The position numbers were made by a program, and so were the translations under genes. The notes beneath the pieces were generated by a model. It saw only the letters and a program-made list of their open reading frames with translations. It made no database searches and was not told the origin of the DNA. Of a stretch of DNA of 64,000 nucleotides, positions 1 to 9,260 are shown piece by piece. This stretch comes from Gnetum montanum (lineage: Eukaryota > Streptophyta > Gnetopsida > Gnetales > Gnetaceae), in contig MNCI01014556.1 in assembly GCA_015680685.1 (NCBI GenBank), positions 4,915 through 68,914 of the forward strand, given 5' to 3'. Each line of letters opens with the position of its first letter. The first letter of the stretch is position 1.

Positions 1-15
1 CATCCACCTTCCTTT

Positions 16-229
16 TGTTGGATTTATTTTAGTGATTTGTTACTTAGTCAATAGAATCCCTATTATTAAGGGATTCTTATTGTTTTGATTAGTCTTCCCA
101 TGTCTTAGGAGTTGTTAGATGTGGGATGTTTATCTCTTTTCAATTTGTTATGTAAGGCTATATATATTAGCCAAAGTTTTTCTTCAATAAAATCATTCTA
201 ATTTCTCCCAATTTCTCTAGTTTCTAACA
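16..229 (+). repeat. 5' LTR of the copia element
   Basis: It begins TGTTGGAT and ends TTTCTAACA, matching the 3' LTR along its length. It contains the TATA-like stretch CTATATATATTAG near 160 followed by AATAAA at 187-192, consistent with promoter and polyadenylation signals. It is shorter than the 3' LTR, which carries an extra internal duplication. Confidence 0.92.
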
Positions 230-231
230 TT

Positions 232-246
232 TGGTATCAGAGCTCC
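232..246 (+). other. Primer binding site (initiator Met tRNA)
   Basis: TGGTATCAGAGCTCC lies two bases after the 5' LTR. This is the standard plant Ty1/copia primer site, complementary to the 3' end of initiator methionine tRNA, and it primes minus-strand cDNA synthesis. Confidence 0.93.
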
Positions 247-543
247 ATCATAGGGCCTAGTTAAAATCAGAAGTAGTAGTCTTCTAAGTGTGTAGTAATC
301 AAAGTATGACGACAAAGAGTTCATTTGTATAGCTAGCAATTTTGAAATTTCATGGGGACTACCATCATTGAGAAATTACAAGAAAAGGAGCTTATCATTC
401 TATTTCAATGTGGATAGTGTAAGGTGTTTCATTCAAAGAGAGGCTTAATCATGAAAATGAAGATGTCTTCAAATTGAATGTTCATGTTGCATGCTACATC
501 TTAGCCTATAGCATTTTCTTATTTCAACACAGTTATAGAAGGT

Positions 544-822
544 ATGGTGCAACTTTGGCATTGTAGATATGGACACTCGAGCTTTAAGGGCTTAAAGACT
601 CTTCAACAAAAGAAAGGGGTGGATGGTTTACCACAAATTAAGTTTCCTTCAAAGCTTTACAAGGACTGTTTGGTGGGGAAACAACAAAGAGACTATGTAA
701 TAGGAGAAGGACTTTTGGAAGAAAAATATTATTGGCCCATGATTGTAAATATAATTGTTTCTAGATTTAAGCTCGCAAAGGATGAAGGTGGAGTTAAGGT
801 GGACAAGACTTACTATATATAG
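544..822 (+). pseudogene. copia pol remnant: pre-integrase zinc finger fused to a reverse transcriptase stub
   Basis: The first ~50 codons match the copia GAG-pre-integrase domain: an H-x(3)-H-like start (LWHCRYGH) followed by the C-x2-C-like end (CLVGKQQRD, here with only one cysteine pair member left). In the full family this domain binds zinc just ahead of the integrase core. Here the frame passes directly into FKLAKDEGGVKVDKTYYI, which resembles the stretch just before the end of copia reverse transcriptase. Some 2-3 kb of pol is therefore missing between them. The frame closes at a TAG (820-822) immediately before the next pol block, so no functional product is expected. Confidence 0.8.
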
Positions 823-1378
823 ATGGTGGGTAGTTTGATGTATCTCACAGCATCTCAATAAAACATGATGTTTGCAATGAGTCTTATTAGTAGGTATATG
901 GAAAATCCAACTAAGCTTCATCTACAAGTAGCAAAAAGGATGTTAAGATATTTGAAGGAAACAATTGAGTTTTAAATCTTTTATAGGAAGGGAAGTAGAT
1001 AATGAACTTGTTGCTTACATCGATAGTGATTATGCCAGAGATTTAGAATATAGAAAAAGAACATTAGGTTATGTACTTTTATTGAGTTCAAGAGCAATAT
1101 CTTGGTCATCGAAAAAACAACTAGTCGTAAGTCTATCTACTATGGAGGGAAAGTTCATTGCTACAGCTTCATGTGCATGCTAAGAAGTATGGCTAAAAAG
1201 GGTGTTGGAAAAGCTGAATTGAAATCAAGATAAACCAACTATTATTTGTTGTGATAGTAGTTCTACAATCAAACTTTGAAAGAACCCAGTAATGCATGAT
1301 CATAGTAAGCACATAGATGTGCACTTCCATTTTCTTAGAGAACTCATTGGCTAATGTAATGACAAAACCACTCAAGCT
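823..1378 (+). pseudogene. copia pol remnant: end of reverse transcriptase plus RNase H
   Basis: MVGSLMYLTAS, then SLISRYMENPTK and MLRYLKETIEF, follow the conserved C-terminal block of copia reverse transcriptase. After a frame change near 970 the RNase H domain follows: VAYIDSDYARD holds the first catalytic aspartates, then YRKRTLGYVLLL, ISWSSKKQLVVSLST and the weakened ME-x-KF (family AEAEY), then CCDSSS and KHIDVHFHFLRE. At least three in-frame stops interrupt it. In active elements RNase H degrades the RNA strand of the cDNA hybrid in the virus-like particle. Here it is only a fossil. Confidence 0.88.
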
Positions 1379-1456
1379 AAATGTAATGGAGTTGGTACAC
1401 TATGGTACACAAGAATAATTGGCTAATGTAATGACAAAACCACTCAAGCTAAATGT
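1346..1456 (+). repeat. 39-bp direct duplication in the copia element
   Basis: The 39 bases at 1346-1384 recur at 1418-1456 just downstream of RNase H, separated by 33 bases. This is a local duplication that arose during decay of the element. Confidence 0.85.
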
Positions 1457-1531
1457 CTTCTTAAAGCTATGAGAACTATTGGGAGTATGTTCTAAAATTG
1501 ATATAAATTGATTGCTTGTAGCATTTAGTTT

Positions 1532-1540
1532 AAGGGAGGA
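1532..1540 (+). other. Polypurine tract of the copia element
   Basis: AAGGGAGGA lies two bases before the 3' LTR start. This is the expected primer site for plus-strand DNA synthesis. Confidence 0.85.
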
Positions 1541-1542
1541 AT

Positions 1543-1780
1543 TGTTGGGTTTGTTTTAGTGATTTGTTACTTGGTTAATAAAATCCCTATTATTAAGGGA
1601 TTATTATTGTTTCAATTATCTTCTCATGTGTTAGAAGTTTTTAGACATGGGATGTTTATGTTTTTTCAATTTGTTATTGCATGGGTTGTTTATCTCTTTT
1701 CAATTTGTTATGTAAAGCTATATATATTAGTCAAAGTTGTTCTTCAATAAAATCATTCTAATTTCTTTCAATTTTTAACA
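1543..1780 (+). repeat. 3' LTR of the copia element
   Basis: It runs from TGTTGGGTTTG to TTTTTAACA and is followed by the CCTTT target duplication (1781-1785). Compared with the 5' LTR it carries an extra ~30 bases around 1645-1700, where the motif TTTTCAATTTGTTAT is duplicated. Several point differences between the two LTRs show the insertion is not recent. Confidence 0.92.
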
Positions 1781-2362
1781 CCTTTTGCAACCCTAGCAAT
1801 TTTCATGAACAGTAGGTACTGAATAGGAGTGAGACATATGGAACATTCGATAGTGCTCCGTGATTGATGAACACTTGAAGATGTGGCATCTAGCAACTTC
1901 ATGGACATGTGTGGTGCATGCAACTCAGATTCCATGACTAGGGATCTATTTTCACTAAATTCTAACTCATACCCCTTGATCATAGAAACCAAAACCACCA
2001 ACATGAACTACAACTATGCCATGATGCTCACCAGCTTCCTTGCCTCTAATGTACGCCCACCATGGGACAACAGATGAAACCTTCACTGAGTTTCACTATA
2101 CCATGCACTCCAATGAAAGTGAAATAGAACGTTACCATCATTGGTGCGAATGAAAGGTCTATAACTCATCTTCATCCATCATGAAGCTCGTGAATTTGGA
2201 TCCATCAAAAGCTTCCGAGCATGGCAAAATATTCAGAAAACATTGACTGTTGCCACAACTATAACAAGTCCCAGATCCTTCCAGTGGCTACATCCATCAA
2301 ACTAAGGGTTTTCCATCTCATTGTTCCTGCTACCAATTTCGATGATTCTATTTTCTTAATGC
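1781..2362 (+). other. Spacer between copia and gypsy elements, unassigned
   Basis: Host or older repeat DNA into which both flanking elements inserted. A 64-codon open frame at 1883-2077 (+) and a longer overlapping one at 1768-2004 (-) resemble nothing I recognise. No repeat of this stretch occurs elsewhere in the window. The last five bases (2358-2362, AATGC) are the left target duplication of the gypsy element. Confidence 0.5.
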
Positions 2363-3011
2363 TGTTAATGCCAACATTGTTCATGCTAGGTATTTGAATT
2401 GATGGCCCTCCTATGGTATTTGAATTAGCAAAATCCATAGAAACCAAAAAACATTCTAGCTAATGGGTTTGCATTTTGAAAAAATTTAAGAGTAGCTTAG
2501 TACTTGAGTCCAAGGAGGGTTCATCATCGAGAACTTTTGATATATCAAAGTTCTTCAATGTAGGAAAAGTGAAGGTAGAAGATACATGAATCTAGTAAAA
2601 GCAAGTATGAAGTATGAATTGCACCAGATACAAGTTGAACTACAACACCATTGATAAAAAGTGAAAAAAATCCAATCATTGATTTGTTTGCAATAGTAAC
2701 ATACATCATCACCATTGGCAAAACTACAAATGAGGAAATTTCAAAAATCTTGAGGATCCACAAAGAGCGGGAGCCTTGGAGTAGAAGTAGTCCAATCCTA
2801 GGTGACGTGTAATAGTGAGGTGGTAGACATGGGTAACGTGGAGAAGGCAAAAGGGGATGAAAACGTTACATAGGTAACTAACATGTGAAGGTGGTGGATG
2901 TTATGTGGGTAACTGATGTTGCTGGGGGTGAACATGGAAAAGGTGGAAAAGTGGGTAACATGGTGGAGCAGGTGGCGGACAAGTTCATTTAAGGGCATCA
3001 ACATGATGCTA

Positions 3012-3020
3012 TTATAAAGG
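3012..3020 (+). promoter_or_regulatory. Candidate LTR TATA box
   Basis: TTATAAAGG, repeated at the same place in the 3' LTR (10004-10012). It is preceded by CATTTAAGGGCATC and followed about 40 bases later by a CT-rich stretch, a plausible start of the R region. Confidence 0.55.
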
Positions 3021-3699
3021 GACTAATAGTAGAAAAATGAAATATGAGGAGGGGGGCTCTCTAGCTCTCTAAGGAATCTTAGCAGGCTACTCTCTCTCTC
3101 CCTCTCCCTAGGTGTCAATGGTAGCCAATAGTTGGTGTGCACATGGCAGTGGTAGTTGTGCATGTACATCACTGACAACAGTAGCGGCATGTGAGGGAAC
3201 GATGAAGATCTCTAGGTCATTGACTCTCTTAGTCATCAATCAGTAGGCATGTGCATGTGCAACAATAGGAGAATTAATGATATCAATAGAAAGGATGAGG
3301 GATTTCTCAAGACCCCTCTCTTGGCCTCTCTCTCTTCCATGTGTAGCAATGGCAGCACACGATGACAAGGGCTAGAGGTCTTCCTTTCTCCACTAGGGGT
3401 AGGTGCATTAGCAACCATTAACGTGGTGTGGTGATGATGATCTCAAGGCTCTTTCATTAGCAATGGTAGGTGAAGCATGTCTGTGAGTCAATGGAGGTCT
3501 CTAAAGCTAGTAGTGGAAGAGATGGTGTCAACATCTAGAGGATTTGCAAGTGTCGATGTGGTGGTAGTGGAGGTGTAGGATGTTGCAGGTGATGGTCACG
3601 TGGGAGCTACAAGTAGTGGTTAAATAGTATGTCTTGAGCTGCATGCAGTAGTCGATGCATGACACGTGGCAACCAATAGTGATAGGTCATCATGTTAGC

Positions 3700-3945
3700 A
3701 GCATGCAACAATGATAGCAGACACTGTGATGGTGTCAAATTGTAGTCGAAGCACCATCGGCAAGCAACAATGGTCATGTGTGGTACTGGATGATAGGTGG
3801 TGTGTAATAGTAGATGACATACAATGCACTATAGCAAATGGTAGGCGCCATGTAGCAATAGATGGTAGGCGGTGCATAGTAGCAAACAATAGGCACCACA
3901 TAGCAGTCAACAACAGGTGGTAGTTAGCAGCAGGTAATGGTCAAT
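3700..3945 (+). repeat. Degenerate minisatellite in the 5' LTR
   Basis: Imperfect repeats of roughly 20-30 bases built from variants of GATGGTAGGCGGTGCATAG and GTAGCAAACAATAGGC. They produce spurious His/Leu/Thr-rich open frames on both strands. The matching block in the 3' LTR is near 10790-10970, with different copy content. Confidence 0.7.
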
Positions 3946-4212
3946 AGCAACAAGTAGTAGAATTACAAGGTTTTCATCCCTATAGCAGCAGGGTTTTCTG
4001 TCTGGCAGTGGGCACCACCAACAATAATAGTGAAAGCACAAAGCAACTATGAATGGTGATAGATGGTAGTTGTGTGTGATGACAATGGGGTAGGATCCCC
4101 ATTTAGTCATTTAATGTCACATAGCCCTCTCTAGCAAAGACTATTCCTAGGTTTTCATACCCATATGGAAGGCACCCTAGGCAATAGTCTCCCTAAAAAA
4201 GTTTTCTTCCAA

Positions 4213-4245
4213 GTGTTGATGTGTTCAAAATTTATGCATCAACAC
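4213..4245 (+). repeat. Terminal hairpin at the LTR 3' end
   Basis: GTGTTGATG (4213-4221) is perfectly complementary to CATCAACAC (4237-4245), with a 15-base loop. The left arm is also the sequence that starts the LTR, so the LTR end carries a second copy of its own start, inverted at the terminus. Similar hairpins end the other related LTRs in the window. Confidence 0.75.
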
Positions 4246-4249
4246 CTTT

Positions 4250-4267
4250 TGGCACTAGAAGGAGGGC
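4250..4267 (+). other. Candidate primer binding site of the gypsy element
   Basis: TGGCACTAGAAGGAGGGC begins five bases after the 5' LTR. It starts with TGG as a tRNA-primed site must. I cannot name the tRNA with confidence. Confidence 0.6.
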
Positions 4268-4830
4268 TTCTTCCATTTTCTATTCCTGATCCTATTTTGT
4301 TCTTGTTTCAAAACTATTATTTTTCTTAATTTTTTTTATTTTCTTGCTATATATTGAAAACCTCTATTTCTGAACCCTTTATTTTATTTTTTTTGAGAAA
4401 TTGATGTTTCCTATTTCCTGAAAATTGTCATTTTCATTACCAGAATCCTAAACCTTCTTTTTCCAATTTTGATTTTAATGGTCCTTAACGTAGTCCTAAC
4501 TTTCGCTAAGTGAGTTTCATCAATTATTTAGTTTTAATTTTGTTTTCTAAAATTTTTCATTTTCTATTTTATTTGCAATTTTAGTTTTCCTTTTAAAAAT
4601 AAAATAAAAATAATATAGTATTTATATATTTTTCTATCTTATTTAATTTTATAGTTTTCTAGCATTTATATTTCAAAGTCTTTCATTCTATGAGTGAGAT
4701 GCCCCCAAGAAAAACTAAACAAAAAGCTCCTACTGCTACCCCTAATCGACTAGCTACATGTCATTTTACTTTAAGAAAATAATGAGCTTCATTATTTCCA
4801 AGTTCTATCCCTAAAAGAACTTGAACTAGG

Positions 4831-6420
4831 ATGGCAGCTAATCAACCCCTAGCTCTTTTGGTAAACAACCCCTTTAACTTCACCAACTATCACGATATTT
4901 CAAAGTCACTTCAAAACATAAATTTGCTTTTCAATCCCACAACCCCTACTAGTGATGCCTACCAACATATACAATGTTTTAAAACCTTATTAAGCATCCA
5001 TTACATTGTCAAAAATGACACAACATGTAGGAGATTTGTGACAAATTTCAGGAGCAAAGCCATCCAATGGTTTTTGATGCTCCCTAATGCCTCTATCGAC
5101 TCATGTAAAGAGTTTAAAAATGAGTTCCTACTTTAGTTTAATAAGTTCACTAGCCTTACCATAGCATCAAGGAATTTCACAAGTTTAAGAAAAATACCCG
5201 AGGAAAATGTCAATGACTACAACTTAAGACTCCTCCATCAACTTACTTATGTATTAAATGAGATGCATTTGCAACCTGATGGTATCCTCAATTTCTACCT
5301 CTCTAGCATCAACCCATTCTTCACCTATGCCATTAAGTCCATTCCCAACATAATCGAAATACAAGGAGCAATGGCTAAACCTATTGATTTGGATCAAATT
5401 ACCTTGATGAATAGCATTCAGACTCAATTTGGAATGATAAATGTTAGCAATCCTATGCACTCTACCCCTTTATCATCATAAGTTTTTCCAATGAATAATA
5501 TTTTGTTCCAAACTCCCACTCCCATTCAAATGACTTAATCTGAAAGTAGTTATTTTCAAGGTCCCACATCCTCTTCATTTTTACCACCAAATACTGCTTT
5601 AAATGAAAATCAATCAAAATCTTTGATCCAATCCATCATAAATCCAAATCGAATATCTAATCCTAATGCATCCACTTGTCAAATAGAAAACCAAATAACA
5701 CAAATATTAACTTCACTTCAAAAGCTTTCCAATGAAGTAGTTGAATTGAAGTGAAATAATAATAAAGTCCCTATACAATCTAAAAAATTGAGCACATCAA
5801 TCAATGATGATTATTATCATCTCCATAACACTAGGCAAGATTCTGAGCAAACTTGTCCTCAATTTTTAGCGTTATATGGTGACAATGCCCAAAGTTAACA
5901 AAATGGGAAAACCCCGATTATGGTCTTGAACATACCTCATGAAATAGAAAATGAGGAAGTTCCTTCATTTGAACAAGTCATGGTAAGTGATTCCAACCGA
6001 CATAACACTCGATACCATAGACTTAGTGATGTTATGAATACCATGCAATAACAAACTAGGAATAATCTTTATACTCCTCGAAATAGAAGAGTTCCTAGTC
6101 AAAACAACACAAATAATCAAACTAGGCCATCCCAAACAAACTTCCCACAATGACCAAACTCCCCTTCTATACCTAGAAGAACTCCACCTCAACAAGAAGC
6201 CAAAAATGAACATATGACGTATGATCTAGTTGAGGATTTGAAAAGGGTTAAAGCTAACATTTCAATGTATGATCTTTCACATTTTAATGAAATGAAAGAC
6301 GTGATTTAAAAGATAGTTCATACACCTGAAACCCATAAAGAAAAATCTCCAACAACAGAAAGGCAAGTTCATTTTGTAGAAAGTCCTAATGCATTATCAA
6401 TACAAAATGCAAATAATTTC
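4831..6420 (+). pseudogene. gypsy gag pseudogene
   Basis: One reading frame runs from the ATG at 4831 (MAANQPLALLVNN) through to the protease, broken only by stop codons. The region around codons 45-110, with FVTNFRSKAIQWFLMLP and a downstream FKNEFLL, follows the pattern of the retrotransposon gag capsid domain (an aromatic residue after A-x-x-W, then F-x-x-x-F). A later asparagine- and proline-rich stretch (5490-6180) contains no recognisable CCHC zinc knuckle. Stops occur at 5134-5136, 5479-5481, 5536-5538 and elsewhere, mostly TAG or TAA where glutamine would fit. Gag would form the virus-like particle; this copy cannot. Confidence 0.8.
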
Positions 6421-6840
6421 ATGTCAAACAAGAAAGATAAACCACCTTTCTTAACAAATTTGGTCATTTTGGGAAAGAATGTTCACAATTTTTTGATGGA
6501 TTCTGGTGCTACTATTAGTGTCATGCCACTTGAGGTATGTAAAACATTAGGAGCATGAATGCTACCACAAGCAAGAAGTGTGATACAACTTAATGGATTT
6601 AATGTACTTGTGGTAGGGTTGTTAAATGGAGTGAAAGTATAGCTTAAACAATACCCTACTTTTACATGCTATATAGATATTTTAGTAGTCAATATGTCAC
6701 CCACTTATGGTGTGCTTTTATCTAAGACTTTTGGAGCCAAGTATGAGGGCTTTTTTAGGTTAGATTTCTTAGAATTATTAATTCCTATTAAAGGAAAATC
6801 CGAATATATGGTCATACCAACAGAGCCTTTTTATAAATAA
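6421..6840 (+). pseudogene. gypsy aspartic protease pseudogene
   Basis: In the same frame as gag, PFLTNLVILGKNVHNFLMDSGATISVMP contains the retropepsin active-site triad D-S-G-A preceded by the usual hydrophobic strand, then LEVCKTLG. The protease of active elements cleaves the Gag-Pol polyprotein. A TGA at 6556-6558 follows directly after KTLGA, another stop interrupts near 6640, and the frame closes with TAA at 6838-6840. The second flap and hydrophobic-hydrophobic-G block (YIDILVVNMSPTYGVLL) is still visible, so the length fits a whole domain. Confidence 0.82.
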
Positions 6841-6873
6841 TTGGTAACAAATTTTGATCAACAAAATTAATCT

Positions 6874-7311
6874 TTGGAAAATCAAAATACTAACCTTTAT
6901 ATCAGAGTTATTGAACTTGAGCTTTGCGAACATGTTATAAATGACCATGAGAGTGAAATTTCAGAAATAAATCCTTTTGCTTCTAGTGAATGTGAAGAAA
7001 TATATGAAGATACCTTATCTTATCATCAACATGATGAAAAAACATTCCTTTTGGATGATCTGCCACCATTAGGAGAGGACAATGATATAAATGAGATCCC
7101 AACCATTAAAACATTACAAGGTGTGCCAGATTTTGATGACATATCCATTAAACAAGTTCCTAGAGAAGAAAATTATGTTCATGATTTATTAGCTCAAATG
7201 GCCACTACTATAGATCCCCCTTGTAGATACAATGCTTGGGATTTTGAAAGAATTATTGAAAAGGTTACTCCTATTGTATTCCAAATAATATCTTTTCTTT
7301 CTAATTTTTGA
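6874..7311 (+). pseudogene. gypsy pro-RT linker with an RNase H-end-like motif
   Basis: A 145-codon open stretch continuing the gag-pro frame, rich in Glu and Asp. Near its end, IKQVPREENYVHDLLAQMA resembles the conserved C-terminal end of gypsy RNase H (I-x-x-V-P-R-E-x-N-x-x-A-D-x-L-A-x-L-A). In a normal gypsy pol that motif lies after reverse transcriptase, not before it as here. Either a rearrangement moved a piece of RNase H, or the similarity is a lineage-specific linker feature. The frame changes near 7305 and the reading continues as DDDDHIHEF in the next frame. Confidence 0.55.
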
Positions 7312-7439
7312 TGATGATGATCACATTCATGAATTTTTATTTTGTAAGGGTAAATTTAGTGATTGATGTTTTAAAGTTTCTCAAATTAATGGAGAAGTTA
7401 TATCAAATGATGTCATATTTTTTAAATAAGATCTTGCCT

Positions 7440-7658
7440 AAAATAGTGACTAGAGAAGCTTTATTTCATGAATTACAAAAACTTAGACATGTTAGACCTA
7501 AGATTGAAACTTGGATGAAAGAAGAACTTGATGAACTTTTAGAATCTAAAATTATTCATCTTGCAAAACATTCAAGTTGGACATCAAATTTAGTGCCTGA
7601 TAGAAAATGAATAGGTGAATTATGATTAAGTATTGATTTTTGAAATCTTAATCATTGA
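7440..7658 (+). pseudogene. gypsy reverse transcriptase, N-terminal fragment
   Basis: LRHVRPKIETWMKEELDELL followed by ESKIIHLAKHSSWTSNLVPD is the conserved start of gypsy reverse transcriptase, where the primer-grip-side helices precede the first catalytic strand. TGA codons at 7608-7610, 7623-7625 and 7641-7643 fall where the family has basic residues, mostly arginine. The fragment ends at NLNH before the catalytic Y-x-D-D block, which is absent from the element. The next bases belong to the integrase end, so a deletion of more than 2 kb lies at about 7660-7673. Confidence 0.83.
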
Positions 7659-7673
7659 CAAATTGTTAAAATA

Positions 7674-7928
7674 TGGTTTGACAAGAAATATATAGGTAAA
7701 GTATTTAAAATAGGAGACCTAGTCCTAGAAAGAGACAGAGCTCAAACAGGTCCTCAAAGTAGGTTTTCTCCTATGTGATTAGGTCCATTCTAAGTTACAG
7801 ATGTCATTGGCCCTGATGTTTATAAAATTCAAGATTTGCAAGGATATAAGTTACATAGGAATTTTAATGCATTTCATCTAAAGTATTTCTACTCATGTGC
7901 CCCACATGGATACTTGGTAGATTCTTAG
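7674..7928 (+). pseudogene. gypsy integrase, C-terminal fragment
   Basis: WFDKKYIGKVFKIGDLVLER, then the LGPF block, then VYKIQDLQG and FNAFHLKYFY match the C-terminal DNA-binding region of gypsy integrase (the GPY/F module), which positions the integrase on DNA. The LGPF core is flanked by TGA and TAA where Trp and Gln would fit. The zinc-binding and D-D-E catalytic domains are missing. It ends at the TAG 7926-7928, marking the end of the original pol. Confidence 0.85.
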
Positions 7929-9247
7929 TTGCATATTTTCTTCCCCTTCACCATGCATTTCATTTGTATATATAGTTGCATTTGCATATTTTTTTTGCAC
8001 TTCCATCATTTTTTTCTTAGCATATTGGCTTGCTTTGATTTTTTCTTTTCATATGATTTTAGTAATCATTATGATCATTTGATTACTAGGGATTGGGTCA
8101 TCATAAAATCATTAGAAAATAATGTAAGTATAATGCTTTATATGATATATTCTATTACTATTATATAAAATCTCCTTTCTATGATATATTTCAATAATGC
8201 TATGATTCTTCCTAGTCTATTTCAAGGTTTTAGTTTTATTAGTTATGTTGGATTATGAACAATGGGATTTATGCTACCTTATCATTTAATCATCATGATC
8301 ATGTGAGTGTAGGATATGTGAAGTTGAAGAATGGTTGGCCACAATCACTAGGTGACCTTGGAAAATGTCATTTTCCATCTTATAAGCCCCAACCCTCAAG
8401 TGTGATGATCCATGGCTATCCTATGAACAATAGGATGAAGTGTGTTCATCTCCACTTGAGAACCCTTAGCCACTCAAGAGACTTGCTATGATGTCATCTA
8501 GATTGTAATTAAAGGCACATACACAAGAGTTGAATTGCACCATGGGAAAAGTTCTAGAAGGACAATGTTCTTTGGAAACATAGCTAATTGGCCAAACTTG
8601 TGTTGGAATTCCTACCTTAATAATGAAGTACACCATGAGCAAAGTTTTCTAAAAGAAGAGACAAAAGAAAAAAAAAAGAGGACCATGTTCCTCGACAGTG
8701 TAATAAGTTCTTGAGTATGATGGGGTTCGACAGCAATCCTCACCTTAGCCTCCTTTTCCATTTTGAACCTATTTTCTCAAAATTCAAAAAAAAAAAAACC
8801 CCTTTTCACCCATTCCCTTTTTGAGTGTCAAAAAAGAAAAAAATGAAGTCCCTAGGAAAAATTCGAAAGTTGTGTATAGCTATGATCTAAGATAAACTTG
8901 TGCTCAAAGTAGCCCACCTACTTTTACTTTACCCTAAGAGAAGACTAGAAATGAGATCTTAATTATATATTTTAATTATGTGTGTGTGTGTATCTATGTA
9001 GTTAAAGTTATGATTTATAAAGAGTATACATTTTGATCATGATTAAATAATATGGTGTGATAAGGGTGCTCCACATCTAGTCTCTCTTGATTATATGGTT
9101 TTATTTTAATCACATTTAGATAAGTATAGTTTGTTTTCAAATTTCACTTTGTCTATGTTTTATGATTTTTTCGAACCTCTATCTTTTACATCTTCTTTTA
9201 AGATTTCTATGGTTTTACTGTTCCTTGCACTTGCATGTAAATTCTAG
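7929..9247 (+). other. Region between pol and 3' LTR of the gypsy element
   Basis: About 1.3 kb without a recognisable domain. It holds a 78-codon open frame at 8255-8491 (+, starting MNNGIYATLSFNHHDH) that I cannot identify, A-rich tracts near 8670 and 8790, and a short GT run near 8980. Long non-coding or env-position stretches here are typical of the Tat/Athila side of Ty3/gypsy. No transmembrane protein is evident. Confidence 0.6.
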
Positions 9248-9260
9248 TTTGGGGGCTAAG
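9248..9260 (+). other. Polypurine tract of the gypsy element
   Basis: TTTGGGGGCTAAG ends directly at the 3' LTR start (9261). G-rich purine runs in this position prime plus-strand synthesis. Confidence 0.75.

Larger units (their letters stand above)
16..1780 (+). mobile_element. Ty1/copia LTR retrotransposon, internally deleted
   Basis: A structurally complete but non-autonomous element. It has a 5' LTR (16-229), a primer binding site for initiator-Met tRNA (232-246), pol remnants, a polypurine tract (1532-1540) and a 3' LTR (1543-1780). The 5-mer CCTTT at 11-15 and again at 1781-1785 is a perfect target-site duplication, which fixes both ends. At about 1.77 kb it is far shorter than autonomous copia elements (usually 4.5-6 kb). 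A pre-integrase zinc-finger remnant runs straight into the end of reverse transcriptase, so the integrase core and most of reverse transcriptase are missing. It could move only with proteins supplied by a relative. Confidence 0.93.
2363..4244 (+). repeat. 5' LTR of the gypsy element (1.88 kb)
   Basis: It starts TGTTAATGCC (one base off the TGTTGATGCC seen in the 3' LTR) and ends ATGCATCAACA. It shares the whole order of motifs with 9261-11252: the block around 2400-2540, the TATA at 3012, the CT-rich stretch near 3080, a degenerate minisatellite and the terminal hairpin. Open frames inside it on either strand are by-products of low-complexity sequence. The many differences from the 3' LTR mark an old insertion. 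Confidence 0.9.

Noticed and set aside
1559-1750. A 63-codon frame near the start of the window
   Set aside because: It lies inside the copia 3' LTR and is non-coding.
8255-8491. Possible env-like gene after pol of the gypsy element
   Set aside because: Only 78 codons, no signal peptide or membrane span, and no similarity I can name.
8975-8992. GT microsatellite as a regulatory element
   Set aside because: A run of only about six GT units without conservation elsewhere in the window.
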